This document shows positions 7,910 through 17,271 of a DNA stretch of 64,000 nt, one piece after another. The position numbers were made by a program, and so were the translations under genes. The first letter of the stretch is position 1, and each line of letters opens with the position of its first letter. The notes under the pieces are model-generated. The model saw only the letters and a program-made list of their open reading frames with translations. It searched no databases and was not told where the DNA came from. The stretch is taken from NCBI RefSeq assembly GCF_900104605.1, contig NZ_LT629960.1, forward strand, positions 1,178,001 through 1,242,000, given 5' to 3'. Source of the DNA: Tidjanibacter massiliensis (GTDB lineage Bacteria; Bacteroidota; Bacteroidia; Bacteroidales; Rikenellaceae).

Positions 7910-8767
7910 ATGTGGATAGAAAACCTCTACCGTCCGGCGGAGATTCTGGTGCGGGAACACGAAAGGTTTCCCATCGGAGAACACACCCACTCCTTTTACG
8001 AACTGGCATACATCGTATCGGGAAGCGGCAGTTTCAGTATGCCGGAAGGGGTACCGGGACAGTGGAGCGGCGACATCTCCTACGGGACCGGCACGCTCCT
8101 CCTCATTCCGCCCGAAAGGCTGCACCGCTTCAAGGTCGGCACGCGCAGCCGATATCTATTCATCCGGTTTACGGGCAGTTATGTGACAGAATATATAGGA
8201 AAAGACATAGAACAGGCACTCCGGATGCAGGACGTCCCCCGCATCACGCCCGCCGGGCGCGACGCATCGACACTGCAACAGCTCATGGAGATGGTAACGG
8301 CGGAGCAGGCCTCCCCGAACGGATTCTCCGCCCACCTCCAGCAGCAGTGGATAAACAGCATCATCACGCTAGCTGCACGCAGTGCCGCCCAGCACTCCGG
8401 CAGCGGAATCCCCGTACAGCAGGAGAACGACCGGGCCGTCTCCATGCTGCAATATATCCAACGGCATATCCACCAGCCCGAACGGCTGAAAGGCTCGGCA
8501 CTATGTGCGGCATTCAACCTGTCGCCCGCCTACATCGGCCGTTATTTCAAACGTCATTTCCACGAAAGTCTCCGGCAATACATCGTCGAAAGCCGCATCA
8601 GGGCCGCGGCGGAGATGCTCTGCAACAGCCGCATGAGCGTCAAGGAAATCGCATACAGGCTGGGATATACGGACTCCTGCCACCTGGTCAGGAGCTTCAA
8701 GCACCATTACGGCACGACGCCCGCGAGCTACCGCAGCCGTTACGCTTCCGGCCAGGAGACGCGATGA
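7910..8767 (+). CDS. AraC family transcriptional regulator with cupin sensor
   Basis: 285 residues. The N-terminal part has AraC-type cupin features (EHERFPIGEHTHSFYELAYIV, then LLIPPERLHRFKV). The C-terminal 90 residues carry two helix-turn-helix motifs: LKGSALCAAFNLSPAYIGRYFKRHF and MSVKEIAYRLGYTDSCHLVRSFKHHYGTTPASYR. Cupin-type AraC proteins usually sense sugars. It is divergent from the EamA transporter gene, a common regulator-target arrangement. The upstream ATG-rich AT stretch (7860-7905) probably holds the shared promoter region. Confidence 0.9.
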   Translation: MWIENLYRPAEILVREHERFPIGEHTHSFYELAYIVSGSGSFSMPEGVPGQWSGDISYGTGTLLLIPPERLHRFKVGTRSRYLFIRFTGSYVTEYIGKDIEQALRMQDVPRITPAGRDASTLQQLMEMVTAEQASPNGFSAHLQQQWINSIITLAARSAAQHSGSGIPVQQENDRAVSMLQYIQRHIHQPERLKGSALCAAFNLSPAYIGRYFKRHFHESLRQYIVESRIRAAAEMLCNSRMSVKEIAYRLGYTDSCHLVRSFKHHYGTTPASYRSRYASGQETR

Positions 8768-8783
8768 CCCGCTGCGGAGAGGG

Positions 8784-9314
8784 TCACAACTGCTCCTTCA
8801 TCTGCTCGAGGGCGAGTACGATGTCGTCCAGCTTTTCGATATGCAGTTGCTGCCCGTCCTCCATGGCATCGGCCGACTGAAGTGCCTGCTCTCCGAGACG
8901 CAACAGCCCTTCGAGGCTCCGGGTATGTTCCTCGCCCAGTGCCGCAACGCTGTCCCGCAATGCGGCGGCCGTTTCACGAAGCGCCCCGCTGTCCGCAAGC
9001 AGGGCATCGAGCTTCTCCCCCACACGCGCCAGTTCCTCCCCGACGGCCGTAAGCCTCTCGACGATGCGGTCGGCCTCCGTCATGGGCGCATAACGGGTAT
9101 AACCCGTGTAGGGACGCACGTACAGATATACGGTGTCCTCGCGGTCCATTCCTCGCTCCGGGTACATGACGTTATCCACGTAATACATGCTGTCCTCCTC
9201 GTCCCTGCGGCGACCGCCGGTCCAGACGATGCTTCCCGGAGCGGGAATGTGCGATAGTTCGACCGTCGGGCCGGACTCCCAGCCGTCGGTATAAAACAGA
9301 AGCGTGAACTTCAT
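8784..9314 (-). CDS. Hypothetical protein with C-terminal coiled coil
   Basis: 176 residues that I do not recognise. The first 85 residues look globular and beta-rich (MKFTLLFYTDGWESGPTVEL; DSMYYVDNVMYPERGMDREDTVYLYVRPY). Residues 88-176 form an almost uninterrupted heptad-patterned helix rich in Leu, Glu and Ala (VERLTAVGEELARVGEKLDALLADSG and onward), likely a trimeric or tetrameric coiled coil. No signal peptide or membrane segment is present. Its stop lies 16 bases from the convergent AraC gene. The single long frame with normal codon use argues for a real gene. Confidence 0.6.
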   Translation of the reverse strand: MKFTLLFYTDGWESGPTVELSHIPAPGSIVWTGGRRRDEEDSMYYVDNVMYPERGMDREDTVYLYVRPYTGYTRYAPMTEADRIVERLTAVGEELARVGEKLDALLADSGALRETAAALRDSVAALGEEHTRSLEGLLRLGEQALQSADAMEDGQQLHIEKLDDIVLALEQMKEQL

Positions 9315-9703
9315 AACCTCTTCCCATTAAATGGTCTCACCGTCGGATACATCCCTACGGAGACCGAAACAGCGATAAATATAATCAATTTCCCGCGATT
9401 CGCCGCCGCGGGGTAGCGGAGCCCCTCCGACAGGCGGCCGAAAGAGGACAAACCGTCCTCGGATGTACCGTATATACCGCAGTCGCTCCGACCGGAACCG
9501 GAACGCACCGCCACCGGACCGCGCCGAAGACACCCGTCCTGTCCCGCCAGAATCTCCCCGACCGGCCGCATCCGGCAGGCCGAAACGGCCGCCCGAAATC
9601 CGCCCTCGTTCGTACCGCATACCGTAATCGTCCCACCGGAATCCGCACCAGACACAATGCTCCGCATTCGGGAAGACCGTCCTCACCCGTTGCCATAAAC
9701 GAA
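9315..9703. other. Intergenic stretch without a recognisable feature
   Basis: About 390 bases between the coiled-coil protein and SlyD. Several frames stay open on the minus strand because of high GC, but the translations are low-complexity Arg/Gly-rich and show no family. The part next to 9314 presumably contains the promoter of the minus-strand coiled-coil gene. Confidence 0.4.
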
Positions 9704-9732
9704 TTCGGCCCAACGCTGGTCGTTGGGCCGAA
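9704..9732 (-). terminator. Terminator after slyD
   Basis: TTCGGCCCAACG / CGTTGGGCCGAA perfect 12-bp stem with a five-base loop, 26 bases downstream of the slyD stop on the minus strand. Confidence 0.7.
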
Positions 9733-9757
9733 AAACCGAAAACGCGAAAGCATTCCG

Positions 9758-10294
9758 TCAGCAGCAGGCTCCGCCGCTGCAGTCGTCGCAGCCGTCGCCG
9801 CTGCATCCACAGCTGCACCCGCCGTTGTGGGCATGGGGATAATCCTCATCGGTCGCCTCGCGTACTCCCACTATCTCGCCTGCAAAGTTGAGCGTCTTGC
9901 CGGCCATGGGGTGATTGAAATCCATCTTCACCTTGTCGCCGTCTACCGAAGCCACGACGCCGATGAGGCGCATTCCGTCGTTGGTCATCATGGGAATCTG
10001 GTTGCCGACCGTCAGCAGCCCCTCCTCCACCTGACCGTCCACTTCGAACGTGGAACGGGGCAGTTCAATCACCATATCGGGATTGGGCAGACCGTAACCG
10101 TTCTCCGGGGTGAGCGTAAACTCGAACTTCTCCCCGGCACTGAGGCCATCGATGTTCTTCTCGAATTCGGGCAGCAGGTATCCTGCACCGAACACGAATC
10201 CGAGCGGATTCTCGGCCGTAGCCGAATCGGCCACACTGCCGTCCACGGTAAGCGTATAGCTCAACGTCACAAATTTCTTTTCTCCGATTTTCAT
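9758..10294 (-). CDS. slyD: FKBP-type peptidyl-prolyl isomerase, SlyD-like
   Basis: 178 residues. The FKBP domain is interrupted by the insert-in-flap chaperone domain typical of SlyD: MKIGEKKFVTLSYTLTVDG, then GAGYLLPEFEKNIDGLSAGEKFEF (about 51-75), ENGYGLPNPDMV, the insert, and VKMDFNHPMAGKTLNFAGEIVGVREAT returning to the FKBP fold. The product catalyses prolyl isomerisation and holds folding clients in the cytoplasm. The C-terminal tail is short and Cys/Gly-rich (HAHNGGCSCGCSGDGCDDCS and on, seven Cys in about 20 residues), comparable in idea to the metal-binding His/Cys tail of E. coli SlyD, which supplies nickel to hydrogenase and other enzymes. Nickel or other metal storage is an inference. 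Confidence 0.88.
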   Translation of the reverse strand: MKIGEKKFVTLSYTLTVDGSVADSATAENPLGFVFGAGYLLPEFEKNIDGLSAGEKFEFTLTPENGYGLPNPDMVIELPRSTFEVDGQVEEGLLTVGNQIPMMTNDGMRLIGVVASVDGDKVKMDFNHPMAGKTLNFAGEIVGVREATDEDYPHAHNGGCSCGCSGDGCDDCSGGACC

Positions 10295-10456
10295 TTCAAT
10301 AATTACTATGTTTTACAGCCGTTCGCAACCCTATCATAACGTTCGGAACGACCGGTAAAGTATATGTCCCGGCCGTCCTCCGCCGTGGCTGCGCCGCACC
10401 GCATAAATATGCCTGCCCCGAACCCGCCGCCGAGACGGCCGACGCAGTACAGAGAA

Positions 10457-10480
10457 CGTCGCCCGCCGCGGCGGGCGACG
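10457..10480 (-). terminator. Terminator after gcvP
   Basis: CGTCGCCCGCC / GGCGGGCGACG stem with almost no loop, seven bases past the gcvP stop on the minus strand. Confidence 0.6.
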
Positions 10481-10486
10481 CATGAA

Positions 10487-13321
10487 TCAGAATTCGCAGC
10501 AGGTGCAGACGAGGTTCCTGTCGCCGTAACCGTTGTCGATTTTGGAGACGTAGGGGAAGAACTTCGCCCGCGATATCCATTCGAGCGGATAGGCGGCCTG
10601 CATCCGGGTATAGGGATGGTTCCATTCGCCGGCCACTTCGAGCGCGGTGTGCGGTGCATTCACCACCACGTTGTCCTCGTGGTTTTCGATGGCTTCGCAT
10701 TCGCGCTTGATGCTGACGAGCGCCTCCATGAAGCGGTCCATCTCCTCCTTGGATTCGCTCTCGGTAGGCTCTACCATCAGCGTATCGTGCACGGGGAAGG
10801 AGAGCGTCGGGGCGTGGAAGCCGTAGTCCATCAGACGACGGGCGATATCCGCTACCTCGACACCGTAGTCCTTGCGGAAGTTCTGCAGGTCGAGAATCAT
10901 CTCGTGACCCACACGGCCGTTCTCGCCGGTATAGTAGGTGCGGAATTCGCCCTCGAGCGCCTTGGCCATGTAGTTGGCATTCACTATCGCCATCTCGGTA
11001 ACACGGCGCAGTCCGTCGGCTCCGAGCATCTTGATGTATCCGTAGGTGATGGGCAGCAGCAGGGCATTGCCGTAGGGCGATGCGAACACGGCCGTGATGC
11101 CCTCCTCGCCACCGGTCGGGACGACCGAGTGCGACGGGAGGAATTTGACGAGGTGTTCCGCCACGCATATCGGGCCTACGCCGGGACCGCCGCCGCCGTG
11201 AGGCATGGCGAAGGTCTTGTGCAGGTTCAGGTGGCATACGTCGGCACCGATGTAACCGGGGTTCGTAAGGCCCACCTGTGCGTTCATGTTGGCGCCGTCC
11301 ATGAAGACCAGACCGCCCGCATCGTGTACGGCATCCACGAGCTCGCGTATCTTGCTTTCGAAGACGCCGTGCGTCGAGGGATAGGTTATCATGGCACCGC
11401 AGAGTTCGGCCGCATTGGCCGCCGCCTTCGCCTTGAAGTCCTCCACGTCGATGTTGCCGTGCTCGTCGCTGTTCACGATGACAATCTTCATTCCAGCCAT
11501 CGCCGCCGATGCGGGGTTGGTACCGTGTGCCGAAGCCGGTATCAGGATGGTCGTCCTGTACCCCTGCCCACGGCTCTGGTGGTACGCCCGGATGGTCATC
11601 AGACCGGTGTACTCGCCCGACGCACCCGATTCGGGCTGCAGCGAACAGCCGGCGAAACCGGTGATGGCAGCCAGGTCGTGTTCGAGTTCCCGTATCATTT
11701 CGAGATACCCTTCCGTCTGCGAAGCGGGCGCAAAGGGATGTATGTTGGTGAATTCGGCCAGCGACAGAGGCATCATCTCCACCGCGGCATTCAGCTTCAT
11801 GGTGCACGAGCCGAGCGGTATCATGCTGTCGGCAAGCGAAATATCTCTTCTTTCGAGGCGTTTGATGTAGCGCATCATCTCCGTCTCGCTGTGGTACTTG
11901 TCGAATACGGGAGCGTCGAGTATCTTATCCGTCCGCAGCAGGGCACCGTCAATCGCCACCTTGCCCTCGTCCACCTTGACGCTCTTGGGAGCCTTCTTTC
12001 CGGCTGCCTCGGCGAATACGGCAACCACCTGCGCCACCTCGTCGGCCGTAGTCACCTCGTCGAAACTCATCCGCACGGTGCTCTCGTCCGGATAGAAGAA
12101 GTTGATATTCCGTGCCAGCGCGGAATCCTGCACCACCGCGGCCTCCGCCTTCACCTGCAGGGTATCGAAATAGTTCCCTGCCGCAACTTCGTAGCCGAGT
12201 TCCCGCAGAGCGTCCGCTACCGCTGCGGTATGCGAATGGATATGCTGCGCAATCCGACGCAGCCCTTCGGCTCCGTGATAGACCGCATAGAATCCCGACA
12301 TGGAGGCCACGAGGGCGGATGCGGTACAGATATTGGACGTAGCCTTCTCGCGTTTGATGTGCTGCTCGCGCGTCTGGAGTGCCATTCGCAACGCCTTGTT
12401 CCCCAGCCTGTCCACCGATACGCCGATGATACGGCCCGGCATGTTGCGCTTGTAGGCCTCCTTGGTGGTCATGAAACCGGCCGTCGGGCCGCCGAAGCCC
12501 ATCGGCAGACCGAAGCGCTGGGCGGAACCCACCGCGATGTCGGCACCCCACTGTCCCGGCGAAGCGAGCAATACAAGGCTCATCAAGTCGCACACGGCGG
12601 TCACCTTCGCACCGGCCTCGTGAGCGGCGGCGGCAAATGCCGCATAGTCGCGGATACGGCCCGATGCGGAAGGATACTGCACGATGGCGCCGAACTCCTT
12701 GCCGGTAAACTTGTAGGTATCGTAGTTGTCTCTAATTATCTCGATGCCGAAAGGCTCGCTGCGCGTCACGAGTACATCGAACACCTGCGGGAAGATGTCG
12801 TCGTCCACGAAGAGCTGGTTGCAACCGTTCTTTACCTGGTCGCGCGAACGCAGGGCGAACATCATGAGCATCGCCTCGGCGGCGGCGCTCGCATCATCCA
12901 GCAGCGAGCAGTTGCCTATCTCCATGCCGGTGAGCGAAATGGTCATCGTCTGGAAGTTCAGGAGCGCTTCGAGGCGGCCCTGGGAAATCTCGGCCTGGTA
13001 GGGGGTATAGGAGGTGTACCATGCGGCATTCTCGAACACGTTGCGCATGATAACGGCGGGAGTGGCCGTCGGGTACCAGCCCATACCGATGAACGAACGC
13101 ACCTGTCTGTTCTTGGCGGCCAGCTCACGCACATGAGCCGCGAACTCGTATTCGGTCATTCCCTCTGCGGGCAGTCCGATGGGTTTGCGCAGGCGGATGG
13201 ATGCAGGAATCACCTGTCCTATCAGCTCGTCCACACTGGAGACGCCGATGACTGCGAGCATCTCCTTCAGGTCGGTTTCCGACACGCCTATATGGCGGTC
13301 AGCGAATTTATCGAAAGACAT
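10487..13321 (-). CDS. gcvP: Glycine dehydrogenase (decarboxylating), P-protein
   Basis: 944 residues, the normal length of the fused bacterial/eukaryotic P-protein. It begins MSFDKFADRHIGVSETD, contains the N-half motifs SFIGMGWYPT and YTPYQAEISQGRLEALLNFQTM, and the C-half PLP site NLHKTFAMPHGGGGPG, with the Lys forming the Schiff base. With GcvT, GcvH and lipoamide dehydrogenase it decarboxylates glycine and passes the aminomethyl group to lipoyl-GcvH, feeding methylene-THF. The other cleavage genes are not in the window. I found no glycine riboswitch upstream. Confidence 0.98.
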   Translation of the reverse strand: MSFDKFADRHIGVSETDLKEMLAVIGVSSVDELIGQVIPASIRLRKPIGLPAEGMTEYEFAAHVRELAAKNRQVRSFIGMGWYPTATPAVIMRNVFENAAWYTSYTPYQAEISQGRLEALLNFQTMTISLTGMEIGNCSLLDDASAAAEAMLMMFALRSRDQVKNGCNQLFVDDDIFPQVFDVLVTRSEPFGIEIIRDNYDTYKFTGKEFGAIVQYPSASGRIRDYAAFAAAAHEAGAKVTAVCDLMSLVLLASPGQWGADIAVGSAQRFGLPMGFGGPTAGFMTTKEAYKRNMPGRIIGVSVDRLGNKALRMALQTREQHIKREKATSNICTASALVASMSGFYAVYHGAEGLRRIAQHIHSHTAAVADALRELGYEVAAGNYFDTLQVKAEAAVVQDSALARNINFFYPDESTVRMSFDEVTTADEVAQVVAVFAEAAGKKAPKSVKVDEGKVAIDGALLRTDKILDAPVFDKYHSETEMMRYIKRLERRDISLADSMIPLGSCTMKLNAAVEMMPLSLAEFTNIHPFAPASQTEGYLEMIRELEHDLAAITGFAGCSLQPESGASGEYTGLMTIRAYHQSRGQGYRTTILIPASAHGTNPASAAMAGMKIVIVNSDEHGNIDVEDFKAKAAANAAELCGAMITYPSTHGVFESKIRELVDAVHDAGGLVFMDGANMNAQVGLTNPGYIGADVCHLNLHKTFAMPHGGGGPGVGPICVAEHLVKFLPSHSVVPTGGEEGITAVFASPYGNALLLPITYGYIKMLGADGLRRVTEMAIVNANYMAKALEGEFRTYYTGENGRVGHEMILDLQNFRKDYGVEVADIARRLMDYGFHAPTLSFPVHDTLMVEPTESESKEEMDRFMEALVSIKRECEAIENHEDNVVVNAPHTALEVAGEWNHPYTRMQAAYPLEWISRAKFFPYVSKIDNGYGDRNLVCTCCEF

Positions 13322-13381
13322 AATCCGGATTATATTTTAAAGTTTTCTATTGTGTTTCCCTGGCAGGTTTCAAACAGTTTG

Positions 13382-13389
13382 CAAATATA
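13382..13389 (-). promoter_or_regulatory. Candidate -7 element for gcvP (TATATTTG)
   Basis: A perfect TAnnTTTG read on the minus strand, about 60 bases before the gcvP start codon. The -33 element is not clear. Confidence 0.55.
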
Positions 13390-14070
13390 GCGAAATTATT
13401 CGATGAAAAACCGAAAGCGCCCGTCGGACGGAAGCCCGGTCCACGGCCGCACCGCTGTTCGGTCGAGACAAATATATCGAATATATCCGAATCGGACATA
13501 TCCGACGGATAAAGAGTAACGGATACCGGCCCGGCCTGCAGAGAAGCTGCCGGTTCCTGCGACAAAAAAGATAGCAAAATAAAAATATCGGAGAAACGGT
13601 TCGGCAGAGGGCCGGTATCCGAACCGCGGTCGCACCGCCATACAATTAGGATAGGCCCAAACCCCGTCCGGACGGCCGCACGCTCCCCTGCCGCCCTGTA
13701 TGTCGCAGAACAGCGCAATCCCTGCCCGCCCAATCTCCGCTCTTCGAAGGCCGTCTCCCCGACACGCCGGACAATTTCCGTCACAAAACCATTGTCCGGC
13801 TCCGCTCACTTTTCAGGCTGTCCGAGACAAGAACGGCCCGGTATGCCGAATCTCCGCTTTCCGGACTGTTTCCCGCAACACCTCACACAGACGACCGACC
13901 GGCAAAAGTCCCAAACTTCGCTTTCTGCGTTCACAACAACATGTTTTCCGAAAATTGTAATATTAAATTTTATTTGAACACTTATTTTTGAATTGTACGC
14001 ATTATATCGAATGCGCTTTTCAATCGTTAACCTTCAATTTCAATTCATCCACTAAAACACACCTAATCGT
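13390..14070. other. Long intergenic region between gcvP and the BACON pair
   Basis: About 680 bases between divergent genes. The GC-rich middle (13400-13900) has no convincing gene or RNA. The last 130 bases are AT-rich and include TATTTTTG at 13983-13990, a good -7 box for the BACON lipoprotein gene starting at 14071. This implies a leader of roughly 75 bases. Confidence 0.5.
13983..13990 (+). promoter_or_regulatory. Candidate -7 element for the BACON lipoprotein genes
   Basis: TATTTTTG matches TAnnTTTG; an ATTG about 25 bases upstream is a weak -33 candidate. It is placed to start transcription near 13997. Confidence 0.5.
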
Positions 14071-15525
14071 ATGAAAAAACTTCATTTCATCACGCTGGCG
14101 GCCGCTGCTGCACTGACAGCAGCGTGCAGCAGCACGGAAACTGTCTACGAGTATGTCCGGCTGAGCGACGCCGCCTGTACCTTCCTCGCCAGCGACAACA
14201 CACAAAAGAGCATCGAAGTGACGGCATCCGGCGCATGGCAGGCCGACGCCGGCGCCTCATGGCTGACCGTGGAACGACAGGACGACTACCTCCTCCTTGC
14301 CGCGGCGGACAACGACAGCGGAATGGAAAGGGTGACCGAAATCGTCATCACCAGCGGCAGTGCGACGGCCGGAATAAAGGTCATACAGATGGCACCGGAG
14401 AGTACAATATACCGTTACCGCGTCCTCAAGACTTTCGATATGGGAGCGGTCATGTCCAAGAACGGACGTTACGTAGGAGGCAACATCAAGGAACTGCTGC
14501 CCGACGAGACGTGGGAAAACTACCCGACCATCATCGACCTCGAAACCGACGAATGGATACAGCTCGGTCCCTATCCCAACAGTCTCTTCAACATCGAACT
14601 GCCCTTCGCCATCTCCGACGAAGGGACGATATTCTTCCTGGATGCCAACACCAGCGCATGCGTAGGCTTCAACCTCGCGGGCGACTACTTTCTGCCCGCC
14701 AATGCCGAGGGGCACGAACTCCTGCCCTCGGTACAGAGCATCTCGGCCGACGGCCGCATTTGGGTCGGCTGGGGGCTGGATGACGTACTGGCTTTCGGCG
14801 GCATGTACCGCCCGCTGAAATGGACCGACGGAGGCACTCCGGAAGTGCTGCCCGTCCCGGAACTCAATTTCCGTAACGAACCTTACGTGAGCGGAGTGAT
14901 GGCCCGCGGCTGTTCGGCAGACGGTTCGGTCATTTATGGCAGCACGTGGGACAACCTGGACTACGGCATGCTCTACTGGAAGGACGGTAAGGTAGACTGG
15001 GTCGGCAGCGACGTCCGCGAAGTGAGAACCGTCCAGATAGAGAACAGCGTAGGCGAGATGATAGACTCCAATATCGTCAACGGCATGATATGCACGGCGG
15101 AACTGACCAACATCAGCCCCAACGGCCGCTGGATTGCCGGGACCTACCGCACCGAGGACTACCCCTCACCGAGGAACTACGTACAGGCACGCTATCCGGC
15201 CTTCTTCAACACCGAAACGGGCACAACGACCATCGTAAAGGACTTCGGCGAGGGCAGTGCCGCACACGTTACGGACGACGGGCTGGGCATCATCCTCGTC
15301 GGAACCTTCCTGCCGAGTTCGGGCATCGTGTACGACATCGAGAATCAGGTGAGCCTCGGCTCCGTACAGGAATGGGTACTCGACAATTACCACATGGTCA
15401 TCCCGATGTGCTACATCACCTATATGACCCCGGACAAATCCTCCATGATAGGGTCGGTTATAGAATACAGCGAACTCGGACCGCGTGTCGTAAGCTGGTA
15501 CATGGCTCCTCCCGTGGAAAAATAG
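14071..15525 (+). CDS. BACON-domain lipoprotein with repeat-rich C-terminal region
   Basis: 484 residues. Residues 1-19 form a lipoprotein signal ending in the lipobox LTAAC, so it is expected to be lipidated at Cys19 and probably surface-exposed. Residues about 33-110 form one BACON domain (EVTASGAWQADAGASWLTVE, then VTEIVITSGSATAGIKVIQ). The remainder (about 115-484) has repeated blade-like units with SADGSVIYG, SPNGRWIAGTY and TPDKSSMIGSV motifs, resembling a beta-propeller of the HAF/YncE sort. BACON domains occur in carbohydrate-active and surface proteins of Bacteroidetes, where they act as spacers or binding modules. The substrate is unknown. Confidence 0.8.
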   Translation: MKKLHFITLAAAAALTAACSSTETVYEYVRLSDAACTFLASDNTQKSIEVTASGAWQADAGASWLTVERQDDYLLLAAADNDSGMERVTEIVITSGSATAGIKVIQMAPESTIYRYRVLKTFDMGAVMSKNGRYVGGNIKELLPDETWENYPTIIDLETDEWIQLGPYPNSLFNIELPFAISDEGTIFFLDANTSACVGFNLAGDYFLPANAEGHELLPSVQSISADGRIWVGWGLDDVLAFGGMYRPLKWTDGGTPEVLPVPELNFRNEPYVSGVMARGCSADGSVIYGSTWDNLDYGMLYWKDGKVDWVGSDVREVRTVQIENSVGEMIDSNIVNGMICTAELTNISPNGRWIAGTYRTEDYPSPRNYVQARYPAFFNTETGTTTIVKDFGEGSAAHVTDDGLGIILVGTFLPSSGIVYDIENQVSLGSVQEWVLDNYHMVIPMCYITYMTPDKSSMIGSVIEYSELGPRVVSWYMAPPVEK

Positions 15526-15611
15526 CCCCAAGGGACGTTTCCTGCCGGCGAAAGGCCGTCGGCAGGAGGCATCCCTCATCGATACCTCGCCAACCTTAAA
15601 AACAGAAGACA

Positions 15612-17144
15612 ATGAAAACGAAAAAGATATTGCTCGCGGCGGCCGTCGCTCTCCTCGCCGCATCATGCAACAAAACGGAGACCGAAACGAAATCGCTCGA
15701 AGTTTCGCCCACCTCGCTCGAATTCGAGGCTACGGGCGGCACGGTCCAGAACGTTACCGTCCAGGCCCAAAACGTAACATGGGAATACTCCGTATCCGCT
15801 GCCGCACAGGCATGGATGACCGTCTCACAGGAAGGAAACGTACTCACCGTATCCGTGGCCGACAACAACAAAGGGGAACAGCGGACAGGACAAATCAGGA
15901 TACAGGTAACGGACGGCAGCAAACTGCCCGCACGCGGCGTAACCGTCACACAGCAGGCCAATGCCAACCCGCCGGAGATGTCCATCTCGGTGAATCCGTC
16001 TTCGCTGACCTTCGAGGGCGAAGGTGCTGCCCCGCAGGAGGTGACCGTAACCTCCTCTTCCGAAACGCTGACATGGACGGCGGCGCCCGACGAAACATCC
16101 GGTGAATGGATAACGGTCGCCGCGGCAGGCGACAAGCTTACGGTCTCGGTCGCCGACAACCCCGACACGCAGCGCCGGTCGGGAAGCGTCGTCATCACCC
16201 CGTCGGACGATGCCGCCGACAGCAAGGCCATTCGCATCATACAGGAAGGCAGGATTCTCCCGCCGTCGCTGACCGTATCCCCCTCCGACCCGATAGAGAT
16301 ACCCTATAACGGCATCGACGGCAAACTCTACGTATTGCTGACGGTAACCGCCGAGAATACGGAATGGTCGGCCAAAGCGACAGACGCGGAGGGGAACGCA
16401 CTCGACTGGGCGACGGCCACCGCCTCGACCGGCGAAGGATACATCAATCTCTCTTTCACGCGCAACACCCAAAAACAACCGCGTTCGGGAATCCTCGTGG
16501 TCACCCCTACGGCCGAAGGGCTGAACGAACTGCGCATCCCCATCACCCAGACCGCGGCCCCAGACCACCTCACCACGCTGGACGGTGATCTCGACCTCAC
16601 AACGCTGGGCCTTGACCACGGTTACTCCACGCTGATGCCGTATGCACCCGACGACACCCTCCAGCCGACCATCCAGTGGGAACTCAACCTCTTTTCCGAA
16701 GGGCTCTCCTTCAACCGCAATACCGGTGCAATCGAGGGCTCGGGTCACCGGCTCCACTTCATGCCCGTCACGGAACGAATCGAGATGAACGACGACGACA
16801 TGTACATCCTCCCCGACGGGGAATACGAAATCGTCACCCCGAAACCGCATCCGGAAGACCCGGACGCAATTTACTACAAGGATGCCTGGACGATAGACAA
16901 AGGTACCGAAGGTACGACTACATGGAACAAATACGTAGACTTCTGGTACCTGGAATACCGCGACAACGAAGTCGTCGGTGCAGCGCCCGTCGTATCCGGC
17001 ACCGTTACCGTAACCAAAATGGAAGGGTTCGAAAACTCCTACGTCTTCGAGTTCGACCTGCTGGACGATATCGGCAACAGGCTCACTGGAACATATTCCG
17101 GCTCTATCGGCCTCAACGTAAACGGGAGGCAGCTTCCCGATTAA
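15612..17144 (+). CDS. Lipoprotein with three tandem BACON domains
   Basis: 510 residues, lipobox LLAASC with predicted lipidation at Cys19. Three BACON-type Ig domains follow: about 28-118 (LEVSPTSLEFEATGGTVQNV), 122-215 (MSISVNPSSLTFEGEGAAP) and 219-318 (LTVSPSDPIEIPYNGIDGKL). After them comes a distinct C-terminal domain (about 325-510) with no motif I recognise. It lies 86 bases after the first BACON gene, probably in one operon, and ends before a terminator shared with the convergent kinase gene. The pair may form a surface binding complex; no enzyme or SusCD pair is adjacent. Confidence 0.8.
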   Translation: MKTKKILLAAAVALLAASCNKTETETKSLEVSPTSLEFEATGGTVQNVTVQAQNVTWEYSVSAAAQAWMTVSQEGNVLTVSVADNNKGEQRTGQIRIQVTDGSKLPARGVTVTQQANANPPEMSISVNPSSLTFEGEGAAPQEVTVTSSSETLTWTAAPDETSGEWITVAAAGDKLTVSVADNPDTQRRSGSVVITPSDDAADSKAIRIIQEGRILPPSLTVSPSDPIEIPYNGIDGKLYVLLTVTAENTEWSAKATDAEGNALDWATATASTGEGYINLSFTRNTQKQPRSGILVVTPTAEGLNELRIPITQTAAPDHLTTLDGDLDLTTLGLDHGYSTLMPYAPDDTLQPTIQWELNLFSEGLSFNRNTGAIEGSGHRLHFMPVTERIEMNDDDMYILPDGEYEIVTPKPHPEDPDAIYYKDAWTIDKGTEGTTTWNKYVDFWYLEYRDNEVVGAAPVVSGTVTVTKMEGFENSYVFEFDLLDDIGNRLTGTYSGSIGLNVNGRQLPD

Positions 17145-17183
17145 TCCACGGACTCCGACCGCAGGTACCGGTCGAAAATAGAG

Positions 17184-17217
17184 GAGAAGGCCGCAACCCG
17201 ATGGTTGCGGCCTTCTC
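17184..17217. terminator. Bidirectional terminator between convergent genes
   Basis: GAGAAGGCCGCAACC / GGTTGCGGCCTTCTC perfect 15-bp stem with a four-base loop between the BACON operon and the nucleoside kinase gene. Confidence 0.75.
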
Positions 17218-17271
17218 ATACACCTTACGGAACATCCGTTCCCTGCCGTCCGGTTCGTCTGCGGCCGAAAG

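Noticed and set aside
10364-13390. A 1000-codon open frame on the plus strand opposite gcvP
   Set aside because: It runs antisense to a textbook P-protein; its translation is Arg/His/Gly-rich with no domain. High GC in third positions keeps such frames open.
13322-14070. Glycine riboswitch upstream of gcvP
   Set aside because: The conserved glycine aptamer blocks were not found in this space; the -7 box lies within 70 bases of the start codon, leaving little room for an aptamer.
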